From Bradyrhizobium sp. LTSP885 (GTDB lineage: Bacteria; Pseudomonadota; Alphaproteobacteria; Rhizobiales; Xanthobacteraceae): 64,000 nt of DNA. Every line of letters begins with the position of its first letter. The first letter of the stretch is position 1. The notes under the pieces were generated by a model. That model searched no databases. It was not told the DNA's origin and worked only from the letters and a program-made list of their open reading frames with translations. The stretch lies in contig NZ_JYMT01000004.1 in the NCBI RefSeq assembly GCF_000938305.1, forward strand, positions 372,001-436,000. The letters are read 5' to 3'. A program made the translations under genes and the position numbers. Shown one piece after another: positions 42,468 to 52,723 of this stretch.

Positions 42468-43142
42468 CTATTTCTCCTCGGCCATCAAATAGCCGACGCC
42501 GCGGATGGTGTGGATCATGATCTTGGCATTGTGCTCGGCGAGCAGCTTGCGCAACCGCGACACGTAAACCTCGACGGCGTTCGAGGCGACCTCGCCCGCC
42601 AACCCGAAGATATGGTCCTCGACGTTCTTCTTCGGCACCACCCGTCCCTGCCGCCGCAGCAGGATCTCCAGCACCGACGTCTCGCGCGCAGAGAAGACCC
42701 GCGGCATGCCGTCGATGAAGACCTGCCGGCTTTCGGTATCGTAAACCAAATTGGCAAGGTTGAGCGAGGAGCCGAGCAACTGGCCGGGCCGGCGCAAGAT
42801 CGCCTCAAGCCGCGCCACCAGCTCTTCGAGCGCGAACGGCTTTGCCAGATAGTCGTCGGCGCCGCTGCGCAGGCCGTTGACGCGATCCCGCAGTCCGTTG
42901 CGTGCAGTCAGCACCAGCACAGGCAGAGGGTCCATCTTGCGGCGCAGCTCCGACAGCACCGACAGTCCGTCACCGTCGGGCAGACCGAGATCGAGGATCA
43001 TGGCCGCATAACTAACGCTGCGCAGCGCGTCGCGCGCCTCGGCAACGCCGTGCACGACATCGGCGGCATATCCCGCCGCCATCAACCCGTTCGCGATGAG
43101 GCGCGACAGTTCGACATTATCCTCGACGATCAGAAGGCGCAT
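42468..43142 (-). CDS. OmpR/PhoB-family response regulator
   Basis: A 224-aa transcription factor. The receiver domain has acidic residues E7/D8, phosphoacceptor D51 (MILDLGLPDGDG), T79 and K101 (YLAKPF). The C-terminal winged helix includes FSARETSVLEILLRRQGRVV and SNAVEVYVSRLRKLL. The start MRLLIVEDN at 43142 follows the family; upstream extension is unconserved. It pairs with the downstream kinase. The 11-bp-period direct repeat upstream of the divergent RND operon at 43408 is a plausible binding site. Confidence 0.94.
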   Translation of the reverse strand: MRLLIVEDNVELSRLIANGLMAAGYAADVVHGVAEARDALRSVSYAAMILDLGLPDGDGLSVLSELRRKMDPLPVLVLTARNGLRDRVNGLRSGADDYLAKPFALEELVARLEAILRRPGQLLGSSLNLANLVYDTESRQVFIDGMPRVFSARETSVLEILLRRQGRVVPKKNVEDHIFGLAGEVASNAVEVYVSRLRKLLAEHNAKIMIHTIRGVGYLMAEEK

Positions 43143-43407
43143 CGTAACAGTCCCGTCACCACCATCGTAGCCGAGCCGTGTTCGCACACCCGAATGCGAT
43201 AGGCCAGCCACACAACAAATTCGTCGACAGATCGCCAATTGGGCATCGCGCGGAGCAAACGACGCACATTTCGGCAAATCGTACCGCACGCACAGCGCAC
43301 GCTATGATTTTTCTATGCGCAGCTCCGCTCACGCCCACAGAAAATAGATAAAAGCGCCGCTGCTGCAACGGAAATCCATGCGCGTCGGCGTCGTTGTGCA
43401 AAGCAGT

Positions 43408-43427
43408 GTAAGGCTGGCGTAAGCTGG
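43408..43427 (+). promoter_or_regulatory. Candidate response-regulator box: GTAAG-N6-GTAAG direct repeat
   Basis: GTAAG at 43408-43412 is repeated at 43419-43423, an 11-base period, with CTGG following each (GTAAGGCTGGC, GTAAGCTGG). Direct repeats one helical turn apart are the usual targets of OmpR-family regulators. It lies between the two-component system and the RND operon, 108 bases before the adaptor start. This is the main feature seen in the 393-base divergent gap. Confidence 0.55.
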
Positions 43428-43535
43428 TCCTGATAACAAATGCCCGACCTCACCGAGACCGATGTCCTTGCAGCACGATGCGGCAGGGTCTCGCGTCCTC
43501 GCGCGGTCTCTCCATCTCGGCGAATCGGGCAGGCG

Positions 43536-44735
43536 ATGTCGTTTCAAATGAAATATACGGGTTACGTGGCGTTGCCGGCACTGGCGGTGATCCTTGCAGG
43601 CGCGTGGCTGCTGACGCGTACCGATGGCGTCGAGAGTGCCAAGGCGGCCCAGACCAAGACGATCGAGGATGTCAACGTCGAGCAGCAATATGTCGTCCTG
43701 ACCGACAAGCAGGCCGTATCCCTCAAGGTCATGGCCGCCGAGCAGCGCTCGTTCCGGACGTTGAAGAATGCCGTCGGCTCGATCGACTTCAACCAGAACA
43801 TGCTGGTGCAGGCGTTCACGCCGAATCCAGGCCGGATCGTCGACACGCTGTTGAACGTCGGCGACGAAGTGAAAACGGGCGATACGCTGTTTACGATCGA
43901 CAGCGCCGACCTGCTGCAGGCGGAGTCGGCGCTGCTCGCTGCAGCTGGCGTGCTCGAACTGCAGACCAGGACGCTGGCGCGGGTCAAGCAGTTGCTCAAG
44001 ACCGGCGGCGGCGCGCAGAAGGACGTCGATCAGGCGACGTCCGACCAGCAGACCGCCGAAGGCAACTTCAAGGCCGCGCGCGACGCGGTGCGCATCTTCG
44101 GCAAGACCGACGCCGAGATCGATCGCATCGTCGCCGACCGCAAGGTCGATTCCATCCTGGTCGTCCCGAGCCCGATCGCGGGGCGGATCATCGCGCGCAA
44201 CGCAGCACCAGGTCTCTACGTGCAACCCGGCAACGCGCCGGCACCCTATTCGCTGGCCGACATCTCGACGATGTGGATGGTCGCCAATGTGATCGAGACC
44301 GACGCGCCCGACTACCAGATCGGCCAGCCGGTCGAGGTCCGCGTGCCGGCCTATCCCAACGATGCGTTCCGCGGGCGAGTGACGACGCTCGGGCTGAACA
44401 TCGATCCGAACTCGCACCGCCAGCTGGTGCGTTCGGTGATCGACGATCCCCAGCACAAGCTGCGCGCCGGCATGCTGGCGAGTTTCACCATCGAAACCGA
44501 GCCGCCGAAGATGTCGGTCAGCGTGCCCACGGACGCCATCGTGCGCGAGGGCGACGGAACGATGACAGTGTGGGTCACGACCGACGGGCACAAATTCGAT
44601 CGGCGGTCGGTGAAGATCGGAATGGAGCAGGACGGCCGGCGCCAGATTCTCGATGGCCTCGGCGCGGGCGAGAAGGTCGCCTCCACCGGGGCGATCTTCC
44701 TCAGCAACAAATTCGCCAACGCGGCCACGGGCTAG
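43536..44735 (+). CDS. RND efflux periplasmic adaptor (CzcB/CusB-like membrane fusion protein)
   Basis: An adaptor of about 399 aa with an N-terminal membrane anchor (GYVALPALAVILAGAWLL). It continues with a barrel-sandwich half GRIVDTLLNVGDEVKTGDTLF, a coiled-coil hairpin around LQTRTLARVKQLLKTGGGAQ, the other half VPSPIAGRIIARNAAPGLYV and a beta-barrel domain. The mix resembles heavy-metal RND adaptors; no histidine-rich tail is visible. ATG 43536 is preferred: the earlier in-frame ATG at 43440 would lie just behind the regulatory repeat. It connects the pump and the outer-membrane factor encoded next. Confidence 0.9.
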   Translation: MSFQMKYTGYVALPALAVILAGAWLLTRTDGVESAKAAQTKTIEDVNVEQQYVVLTDKQAVSLKVMAAEQRSFRTLKNAVGSIDFNQNMLVQAFTPNPGRIVDTLLNVGDEVKTGDTLFTIDSADLLQAESALLAAAGVLELQTRTLARVKQLLKTGGGAQKDVDQATSDQQTAEGNFKAARDAVRIFGKTDAEIDRIVADRKVDSILVVPSPIAGRIIARNAAPGLYVQPGNAPAPYSLADISTMWMVANVIETDAPDYQIGQPVEVRVPAYPNDAFRGRVTTLGLNIDPNSHRQLVRSVIDDPQHKLRAGMLASFTIETEPPKMSVSVPTDAIVREGDGTMTVWVTTDGHKFDRRSVKIGMEQDGRRQILDGLGAGEKVASTGAIFLSNKFANAATG

Positions 44736-44784
44736 ACATGGCTTGCGACGCTAGCCTCCCCCGCTCGAGACCAAGTGCAGTCCA

Positions 44785-47700
44785 GTGATCAAGGGTATCC
44801 TTCAGTTCGGTCTGACCCGAAGCGCCGTCATCGTGCTCGGCCTCGCCGTGTTTTGCGCCGCCGGCTTTGCTGCGTTCACCAAGCTGAACATCGAAGCCTA
44901 TCCGAATCCGGCGCCGGTGATCCTCGAGATCACCGCGCAGGCGGCCGGCCTCTCCGCCGAGGAGATGGAGAAGTACTACACGATCCCGATGGAGGTCGGA
45001 CTGTATCCGACGCCTGGCGTCGTCAACATCCGATCGACGTCGTTCTACGGCCTGGCCTTCGTGCGGGTCACCTTCAAATACGGCGTGGACTATTACTTCG
45101 CGCTCTCGCAGGCCACCAACAGCCTCACGCAGAACGTCCAGCTGCCCGGCAATCAGGTCCCGCAAATCCAGCAGTCGAGCCTGGTCGGTGAGATCTACCG
45201 CTACCAGCTCGTCGGTCCGCCGAATTTCGGCCTGACCAATCTCAGGACGTTGCAGGACTATGTCGTCACTCGCCGCCTGATGACGCTTCCGGGCGTGGTG
45301 CAGATCAACGCCTGGGGCGGTACCACCAAGCAGTTCAACGTCGACGCCGACCTCGCAAAGCTCGAGGCCTACAATATCACCGTGCCGCAGCTGATCAGCT
45401 CGCTCGGCAATGCCAACGTCAATGTCGGCGGCCGTGAAATCGCGATCGGCCAGCAATCCGTCAACATCCGCGGCATCGGCCTGATCAATTCGGGCGGCGA
45501 TGACGACGTCACCAAGGGCTACAAGGTCCAGGACATCGAGAACATCGTCCTGACGCAGTCGAACGGACTGCCGATCCAGATCAAGGATGTCGCCAGGGTG
45601 TCGGTCGGCTATGTGCCGCGGCTCGGCATCGCCGGAAAGGACAAGGACGACGACGTCGCCGCGGCGATCGTCGTGATGGGGCGTACCCAGCACACCAACG
45701 AGATCATTCCCAAGGTCCAGGAGGAGGTCGCCAAGATGAACAGCGACGGCACCCTCCCCGCCGGCGTCAAGATCGTTCCCTATTACGATCGTAGCTCGCT
45801 GGTCAATGTGACGACCCACACGGTGCTGCACAATCTGGTGTTCGGCTGCCTTCTGGTGTTCGTGATCCAGTGGGTCTTCCTGGGCGACCTGCGCAGCGCG
45901 CTGATCGTCAGCGCCAACATCCCGTTCGCGCTGTTCTTCGCCATCATCATCCTGGTGCTGCAGGGCGAGGACGCCAATCTGCTGTCGCTCGGCGCGGTCG
46001 ATTTCGGCATCATCGTCGATTCAGCCGTCATCATGATGGAGAACGTCTTCCGCAACTTCCAGTCCACGCCCGAAAGCAGGCTGCGCGTGCTGCAAAGCCT
46101 CGCAGACGGCTATTGGGGCGCCGATCCGACCGCGTCCCACGGCCATCCCGCACCGGGCTGGACCGAACGGCTGCGCATGATCTTCGTCAGCGCATTGCAG
46201 GTCGACAAGGCGGTGTTCTTCACCGCGGCCATCACGGTCACCGCGTTCGTGCCGCTGTTCACGATGCAGGGCGTCGAAGGCCAGATCTTTGGACCGATGG
46301 CGCGCACCTATGGCTACGCGCTCGCCGGCGCGCTGCTGGCGACATTTACCGTGACGCCGGTGCTGGCTTCGCTCTTGCTGCCGAAGCATATCGAGGAGAC
46401 TGAAACCGTCATCGTGCGCTGGCTGCGCAGGAGCTACACGCCGGTGCTGCGCTGGTCGCTGGCGAATGTGAAGGTCGCGGTCGCGGCCGGCATCATCTTC
46501 CTCGGCATCAGCACGTTGGCGGCGAGCCGGCTCGGCAGCGAGTTCCTGCCCGCGCTCGAAGAAGGCAATTTCTGGATCCGCGCCTCGATGCCGCCGACCA
46601 TCTCGCTCGATGCCGGTACCGAACCAACCCGCAAGATGCGCGAGATCCTGCTGCGCCACCCTGAAATCATCACCGTGGTGTCGCAGCACGGCCGTCCCGA
46701 TAACGGCAGCGATGCCTCGCCGTTCTCCAATGTCGAGCTGTTCGCACCGATCAAACCGTTCGATCAATGGCCGCCGAGGCTGACCAAGGAAAAACTCACC
46801 GAGGAGCTGCAGAAGGAATTCGACGAGGAGATGCCCGGCGTCACCCTCAACTTCTCGCAATACATCCAGGACAACATCGAGGAGGCGCTGTCGGGGGTGA
46901 AGGGCGCGAACTCGATCAAGATCATCGGCCCCAACCTCGACGTGCTCGAACAGCTCGCGACCAAGGTCTCGCAGGAAATGGCCAAGATCAGCGGCGTCGC
47001 CGATCTCGGCATCTTCCATCTGGTCGGGCAACCCAACCTCAATATCCGCGTCAACAGGGAGAAGGCCGCGCGTTACGGCCTCAACACCGGCGACGTCACC
47101 ACCGTGGTGCAGGCGGCGCTCGGCGGCACCAGTGCCACGACGGTGCTGGAAGGCGACCGGCAGTTCGGCGTGGTGGTGCGGCTCGATCCAAAATTCCGCC
47201 AGAGCATCGATGCCGTGCGCGAGATCAAGGTCGCCTACTCGACCCCCTCGGGCACCAATGCCTATATCCCCTTAAGCGAGCTCGCCGACATCTCGCTCGA
47301 TACCGGTGCGCTGTTCATCTATCGCGAGCGCAGCCAGCGCTATATCCCGATCAAGTTCAGCGTCCGCGGCCGCGACCTCGGCAGCACGGTGTCGGAAGCA
47401 CAGACGCGGATCGCCGAGGCGGTCCAGCTTCCACCCGGCTACCGGATGGTCTGGTCGGGCGAGTTCGACAATCTCGAATCCGCCAAGGCGCGGCTGATGA
47501 TCGTGGTGCCGGTGACGCTGCTGTTGATCTTCGTGCTGCTCTACAGCCTGTTCAACTCGCTGCGCGACAGCCTGCTGGCGCTGGCCGGTATCCCCTTCGC
47601 GGTCGGCGGCGGCCTGATCGCGCTGTTCCTGACAGGGCTCGATTTCTCGATCTCGGCCGCGATCGGCTTCATCTCGCTGTTCGGCGTCGCGGTCATGGAC

Positions 47701-48030
47701 GGCATCCTCAACATCACCTATTTCCGCGAGCTGCGGGCCTCCGGGCTGAGCATCGCGGAGGCGGTGTTCAATGGTGCCGAGCAGCGCATGCGTCCGATGT
47801 TAATGACCGCGCTGTCCGCCGGTGTCGGCCTGTTCCCAGCCGCGCTCTCGCATGGCATCGGCAGCCAGGTGCAGCGGCCGCTCGCAACCGTCGTGGTCGG
47901 CGGCATGTTCATCGGGCCGCTGCTGCTGCTGATCGTCGCACCGGCGCTGCGCAAGATATTCCTGTCGCGCGAGCGCGCCGCCTCTCCCGAAGCGACGCCC
48001 GCCGCGGCGCCGCCTGAAGCAGCGCATTAG
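44785..48030 (+). CDS. RND efflux pump, heavy-metal (CzcA/CusA-like) type
   Basis: A 1081-aa inner-membrane proton antiporter with two sets of membrane helices and two large periplasmic loops. The HME-RND helix-4 motif is intact (LGAVDFGIIVDSAVIMMEN), with both aspartates and the glutamate used for proton and cation transport. PGVVQINAWGGTTKQFNVDAD and SEFLPALEEGNFWIRASMP are also of this branch. The start is GTG 44785. It is 49 bases from the adaptor and 12 from the outer-membrane factor, so the three form one tripartite pump. Cobalt, zinc, cadmium or copper are candidates; the metal is not decidable. Confidence 0.93.
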   Translation: MIKGILQFGLTRSAVIVLGLAVFCAAGFAAFTKLNIEAYPNPAPVILEITAQAAGLSAEEMEKYYTIPMEVGLYPTPGVVNIRSTSFYGLAFVRVTFKYGVDYYFALSQATNSLTQNVQLPGNQVPQIQQSSLVGEIYRYQLVGPPNFGLTNLRTLQDYVVTRRLMTLPGVVQINAWGGTTKQFNVDADLAKLEAYNITVPQLISSLGNANVNVGGREIAIGQQSVNIRGIGLINSGGDDDVTKGYKVQDIENIVLTQSNGLPIQIKDVARVSVGYVPRLGIAGKDKDDDVAAAIVVMGRTQHTNEIIPKVQEEVAKMNSDGTLPAGVKIVPYYDRSSLVNVTTHTVLHNLVFGCLLVFVIQWVFLGDLRSALIVSANIPFALFFAIIILVLQGEDANLLSLGAVDFGIIVDSAVIMMENVFRNFQSTPESRLRVLQSLADGYWGADPTASHGHPAPGWTERLRMIFVSALQVDKAVFFTAAITVTAFVPLFTMQGVEGQIFGPMARTYGYALAGALLATFTVTPVLASLLLPKHIEETETVIVRWLRRSYTPVLRWSLANVKVAVAAGIIFLGISTLAASRLGSEFLPALEEGNFWIRASMPPTISLDAGTEPTRKMREILLRHPEIITVVSQHGRPDNGSDASPFSNVELFAPIKPFDQWPPRLTKEKLTEELQKEFDEEMPGVTLNFSQYIQDNIEEALSGVKGANSIKIIGPNLDVLEQLATKVSQEMAKISGVADLGIFHLVGQPNLNIRVNREKAARYGLNTGDVTTVVQAALGGTSATTVLEGDRQFGVVVRLDPKFRQSIDAVREIKVAYSTPSGTNAYIPLSELADISLDTGALFIYRERSQRYIPIKFSVRGRDLGSTVSEAQTRIAEAVQLPPGYRMVWSGEFDNLESAKARLMIVVPVTLLLIFVLLYSLFNSLRDSLLALAGIPFAVGGGLIALFLTGLDFSISAAIGFISLFGVAVMDGILNITYFRELRASGLSIAEAVFNGAEQRMRPMLMTALSAGVGLFPAALSHGIGSQVQRPLATVVVGGMFIGPLLLLIVAPALRKIFLSRERAASPEATPAAAPPEAAH

Positions 48031-48042
48031 AGGCACCCCGCA

Positions 48043-49605
48043 ATGCACGCCTTCAGCGCCAGGACACTTCAAACAGCCACACCTCATCATACAGCGACCG
48101 CCGCGACGCGCGCGCTGGCCGTCGCTGCCGGCGCGCTCATGCTCGCAAGCTGCGCGGTCGGTCCGAATTTCTCGTCGCCGCCTGCCCCCGATGTCGCCGG
48201 ATATACGCCGGAGAAGCTGCAATCGCCCGGCACCGATCCGGGCGGCCCGCGCGTGGCGAAGCAGCGCTTTGTCAACGGCGCGGATATCCCGACGCGTTGG
48301 TGGGCGGCCTTCCGGTCCGTCCCGCTCAACGACCTGATCCGCCTGTCGGTCGAACGCAATCCGTCGCTGCAATCGGCCGAGGCGGCGATCAAGGTGGCCA
48401 ACTTCAACGCGCTGGCACAGCGCGGGCTGTTCTTCCCGCAGGTCGGGGCGAACTATACCGCTTCCCGACAGCTGGTCTCCAACGCAGTGTCGGGGCCCGG
48501 CAATACGGCGCAGGATGAATACTCGCTGCACACCGCCCAGCTCAATATCAGCTTCGTGCCGGACGTCTGGGGCGAGAACATCCGCAACGTCGAGAACCTC
48601 GACGCCGTCACCGAGCAGGCCCAGTTCCAGCTCGAGGCGGCCTATCTGACGCTTTCAGCCAACGTGGTGACGGCGGCGATCCAGGAGGCATCGCTGCGCG
48701 GCCAGATCGCCGCCACCGAGCGCATCATCAAGATCGAGCGCGACATCCTCGGCATCCTCAAGAACCAGTTCGATGCAGGCCAGGCGGCCCAGGTCGACGT
48801 GCTGGCGCAGGAGGCCGCGCTGGCGCAGTCAGAGCAAACCTTGCCGCCGCTGCAGAAGCAGCTCGCGATCCAGCGCGACCTGCTCACCGCGCTGGCCGGA
48901 CAATTCTCCGCCGACGAGATCCTGCAGAAGTTCGACCTCGCACTCCTCGCGCTGCCGGCCAATCTGCCGGTCAGCCTGCCGAGCACGCTGGTGACGCAAC
49001 GGCCCGACGTGCGGGCGGCCGAGGCCAATTTGCATTCGGCAAGCGCATTGGTCGGCGTCGCGATCGCCGCACGGCTGCCGAATTTTGTCATCTCGGCCAA
49101 CCCCGGCTCGACTGCCTTCAACGCCGCCCAATTGTTCACGCCGGGAACGCTGTTCTACACGATCGCCGGCAACGCGACGCAGACCGTGTTCGACGGCTTC
49201 ACGCTGTACCACAAGCAGAAGGCCGCCGAAGCCGCGCTCGACCAGGCCAACGCGCAGTACCGCCAGGCCGTCATCACCGCGTTCCAGAACGTCGCCGATG
49301 CGCTGCGCAGCCTGCAGGCGGACGCTCGCTCCGTGCAGGCCGCGATCAAGGCCGAGAACGCCGCGAAGGCCAGCGTCGATATCATCCAGAAGCAGCTCGT
49401 GCTCGGCCAGGTCAACCAGGTCATCGTGCTCACCGCGCAGCAGGTCTATCTCAATGCCGCGATCACCCGCGTGCAGGCGGTGGCGACGCGGCTGTCCGAC
49501 ACCGCGGCGCTGTTCATGGCGCTCGGCGGCGGATGGCCGACCGATTGTCCGACCAGCGACTGGCGGACTTGCGTGTTCGAGACCCGCGTCGCGTCGAAGA
49601 CGTGA
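48043..49605 (+). CDS. Outer-membrane efflux factor, NodT/OprM-family lipoprotein
   Basis: A 520-aa trimeric outer-membrane channel with a lipobox (ALMLASCAVGPNF) near residue 37 and the two structural repeats of the TolC fold (ADIPTRWWAAFRSVPLNDLI; TLVTQRPDVRAAEANLHSAS). The NodT-type repeat ends with DGFTLYHKQKAAEAALDQAN. It completes the RND tripartite system. The C-terminal residues past GGGWP (PTDCPTSDWRTCVFE) are unusual for the family and contain two cysteines. Confidence 0.92.
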   Translation: MHAFSARTLQTATPHHTATAATRALAVAAGALMLASCAVGPNFSSPPAPDVAGYTPEKLQSPGTDPGGPRVAKQRFVNGADIPTRWWAAFRSVPLNDLIRLSVERNPSLQSAEAAIKVANFNALAQRGLFFPQVGANYTASRQLVSNAVSGPGNTAQDEYSLHTAQLNISFVPDVWGENIRNVENLDAVTEQAQFQLEAAYLTLSANVVTAAIQEASLRGQIAATERIIKIERDILGILKNQFDAGQAAQVDVLAQEAALAQSEQTLPPLQKQLAIQRDLLTALAGQFSADEILQKFDLALLALPANLPVSLPSTLVTQRPDVRAAEANLHSASALVGVAIAARLPNFVISANPGSTAFNAAQLFTPGTLFYTIAGNATQTVFDGFTLYHKQKAAEAALDQANAQYRQAVITAFQNVADALRSLQADARSVQAAIKAENAAKASVDIIQKQLVLGQVNQVIVLTAQQVYLNAAITRVQAVATRLSDTAALFMALGGGWPTDCPTSDWRTCVFETRVASKT

Positions 49606-49615
49606 TCAGAGGTCT

Positions 49616-49757
49616 CTTCCCCCTCGCCCCGTTCTTACGGGGAGAGGGTCGGGGTGAGGGGCTGCTTCCGCAAGTTCGAAAGACCATGAGTGGGGAGAGT
49701 CCCCCTCACCCGGATTGCTTCGCAATCCGACCTCTCCCCGCAAGCGGGGCGAGGTGA
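49616..49757. repeat. Palindromic repeat, CCTCGCCCCG..CGGGGCGAGG family (copy 2)
   Basis: CCCCTCGCCCCGTTCTTACG through CCGCAAGCGGGGCGAGGTGA share their arms and middle block with copy 1 (4334-4480): GAGAGGGTCGGGGTGAGGGG, then CCCCTCACCCGGATTGC TTCGCAATCCGACCTC. It lies between the convergent RND and TRAP binding-protein genes and probably terminates both. Confidence 0.88.
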
Positions 49758-49786
49758 AGGTGCACCTCGCGACTTGAAGACCGCGA

Positions 49787-50875
49787 TCAGGTCTGAGCGT
49801 GGCGCGCCATGAAATTGTCGTAGCCGACCTCGGCGACCTGGAACCACTGGTAGCCGACGCTGGAATAGGCCGTCAGCGAATCCAGCAGCTTCTTGAAGTT
49901 GGCGTTGCCGGCCGCGACCTCGGCGTGCAGCTCCTTTGCCGCCTTGTAGCTCGCCTCCATGATCGGCGGCGAGAAGCCGTGCAGCTTGGCGCCGCCGGCG
50001 AGCAGCTTCTTCAACGCGGTCGGATTCACCGTGTCGTATTTCGCCATCATCCAGTTGTTGGCGAGATGGCCGGCCTGCTCGAGAATGCTCTGATAGTATT
50101 TCGGCAGCGCATTCCACTTGTCGAGATTGACCATCGCCAGCAGCATCGGACCGCCTTCCCACCAGCCGGGATAGTAGTAATGCGGCGCGACCTTGTAGAG
50201 GCCGAGCTTCTCGTCGTCATAGGGACCGACCCACTCGGCCGCATCGATCGTGCCCTTCTCGAGCGCCGGATAGATGTCGCCACCGGCGAGCTGCTGCGGC
50301 ACGCAGCCGAGCTTCTGCATCACGCGTCCGGCAAAACCGCCGATGCGGAATTTGAGGCCCTTCAGATCCTCGACGGTGTTGATCTCCTTGCGGAACCAGC
50401 CGCCCATCTGGCAGCCGGTGTTGCCGGCCAGCAGCGAGGTGACGTTGTAGCCCTTGTAGAACTCGTTCAGCAGCTCCTTGCCGCCACCGAACATGTACCA
50501 GGCCTGGTTGATGCGCATGTTCGGCCCGAACGGCACCGACGAACCGAACGTGAAGGTCGGGTCCTTGCCGAAATAGTAATAGGATGCGGTGTGCCCCATC
50601 TCGACGGTGCCGTTCTGCACGGCGTCGAGCACCTGCAGGCCCGGCACGATTTCGCCGGCGGCAAAGGTCTGGATCTGGAATTTGTTGTCGGTCGCCTCAC
50701 CGACCATCTTGGCCATCATCTCGGCACCGCCGTGCAGCGTGTCGAGCGACTTCGGCCAGCTCGTGGTCATGCGCCATTTGAGCTCGGGCATCGACTGCGC
50801 GATCGCGGGCGCTGCGATGCTCGCCGCACCTGCAACGCCTAAACCGGTGACCTTGATGAAATCCCTTCGCTTCAT
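49787..50875 (-). CDS. TRAP transporter solute-binding protein (DctP-type), paralogue A
   Basis: A 362-aa periplasmic protein. The twin-arginine signal MKRRDFIKVTGLGVAGAAS points to Tat export. Mature hallmarks include [56 protein letters not shown], the ligand-arginine regions and [22 protein letters not shown], which match the TRAP branch for mannitol or chloroaromatic-like acids. The next upstream gene encodes an equally long paralogue. No permease is adjacent; dctQM lies 8.7 kb away, beyond the RND operon. Confidence 0.92.
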   Translation of the reverse strand: MKRRDFIKVTGLGVAGAASIAAPAIAQSMPELKWRMTTSWPKSLDTLHGGAEMMAKMVGEATDNKFQIQTFAAGEIVPGLQVLDAVQNGTVEMGHTASYYYFGKDPTFTFGSSVPFGPNMRINQAWYMFGGGKELLNEFYKGYNVTSLLAGNTGCQMGGWFRKEINTVEDLKGLKFRIGGFAGRVMQKLGCVPQQLAGGDIYPALEKGTIDAAEWVGPYDDEKLGLYKVAPHYYYPGWWEGGPMLLAMVNLDKWNALPKYYQSILEQAGHLANNWMMAKYDTVNPTALKKLLAGGAKLHGFSPPIMEASYKAAKELHAEVAAGNANFKKLLDSLTAYSSVGYQWFQVAEVGYDNFMARHAQT

Positions 50876-50971
50876 ATGAATCCTCCCTTTGTCGATTGTG
50901 TCGTCAGGTGCCGCCTTCATGCCGAGGCTTGAGTCCGAGCATGGAACATCCGTCCCCCGAGCGCCAGACGC

Positions 50972-51003
50972 AAAAAGCCCGGCCTTCTCGCGAAGGCCGG
51001 GCT
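50972..51003 (-). terminator. Intrinsic terminator between the two TRAP binding-protein genes
   Basis: Read on the minus strand, AGCCCGGCCTTC-gcga-GAAGGCCGGGCT is followed by TTTTT. The 12-bp stem with a run of T is a strong terminator for the upstream paralogue (51042-52130), so paralogue A must have its own promoter or rely on read-through. Confidence 0.9.
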
Positions 51004-51041
51004 ACTTAAGTCGAACAGCCGGAGCTGCGTATGAGGGTTGA

Positions 51042-52292
<1,251 letters not shown>

Positions 52293-52324
52293 TCATGACG
52301 CAGCAATTGCTCGGGAAAAACCGG

Positions 52325-52429
52325 CTCAGGCCGCGGCGATGACGCCCTCAAGCCACTCGCGGACCGCGGCGCCGATCGCGCGGTAAATCGCCGCGTGCGG
52401 ACTGTCCGGCTCGCTCTCGGCCACCGGAT
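52325..52429 (-). pseudogene. Duplicated 3' fragment of mrp/apbC
   Basis: These 105 bases match 53410-53514, the 3' end of the intact mrp gene, at about 90% identity by eye (10 differences), including the stop codon. The translated tail PVAESEPDSPHAAIYRAIGA versus PVVESEPDGPHAAIYRAIGA shows that the frame is kept. No ATPase sequence lies upstream; the match begins abruptly at the GxPV segment. It is a truncated copy produced by duplication, now next to an unrelated ORF. Confidence 0.85.
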
Positions 52430-52435
52430 GACCAA

Positions 52436-52723
52436 TCAGCGCTTCGTCGCCGCCTTCGATGTCGCCTTCGATGTCTTCGGCTTGTTGGCCAAATGCCGCC
52501 CGCGCCGGATCCAGCTTTGCGCTGTCGTGAAGCTGATGCCAAACATCTTCGCGACCGTCGCCGCAGCTTCACCGAGCGAGTCGGTCTTCTTCGAGAGGTT
52601 GAACGCGGCTAAGGAAGCCTCTGCACGCTTCTCTCGCGTGAGATGCTTGCGGCCCTCTTCCAATGCAAAGCGCGATGCTGCCATCTTGTTCGCCGTCTCA
52701 CGGCCCTTCCGCGGTCTCTTCAC
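52436..52723 (-). CDS. Small basic helix-turn-helix-like protein of unknown function
   Basis: A 95-aa, strongly basic frame starting with GTG 52723 behind GGAG. The middle (SLGEAAATVAKMFGISFTTA, then QSWIRRGRHL) looks like a helix-turn-helix, and the tail is Lys/Thr/Ala-rich (KTSKATSKAATKR). It sits between the mrp fragment and a gap of repeats, so it may have arrived with the rearrangement. I recognise no family; it could be a decayed phage or plasmid regulator. Confidence 0.45.
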   Translation of the reverse strand: MKRPRKGRETANKMAASRFALEEGRKHLTREKRAEASLAAFNLSKKTDSLGEAAATVAKMFGISFTTAQSWIRRGRHLANKPKTSKATSKAATKR

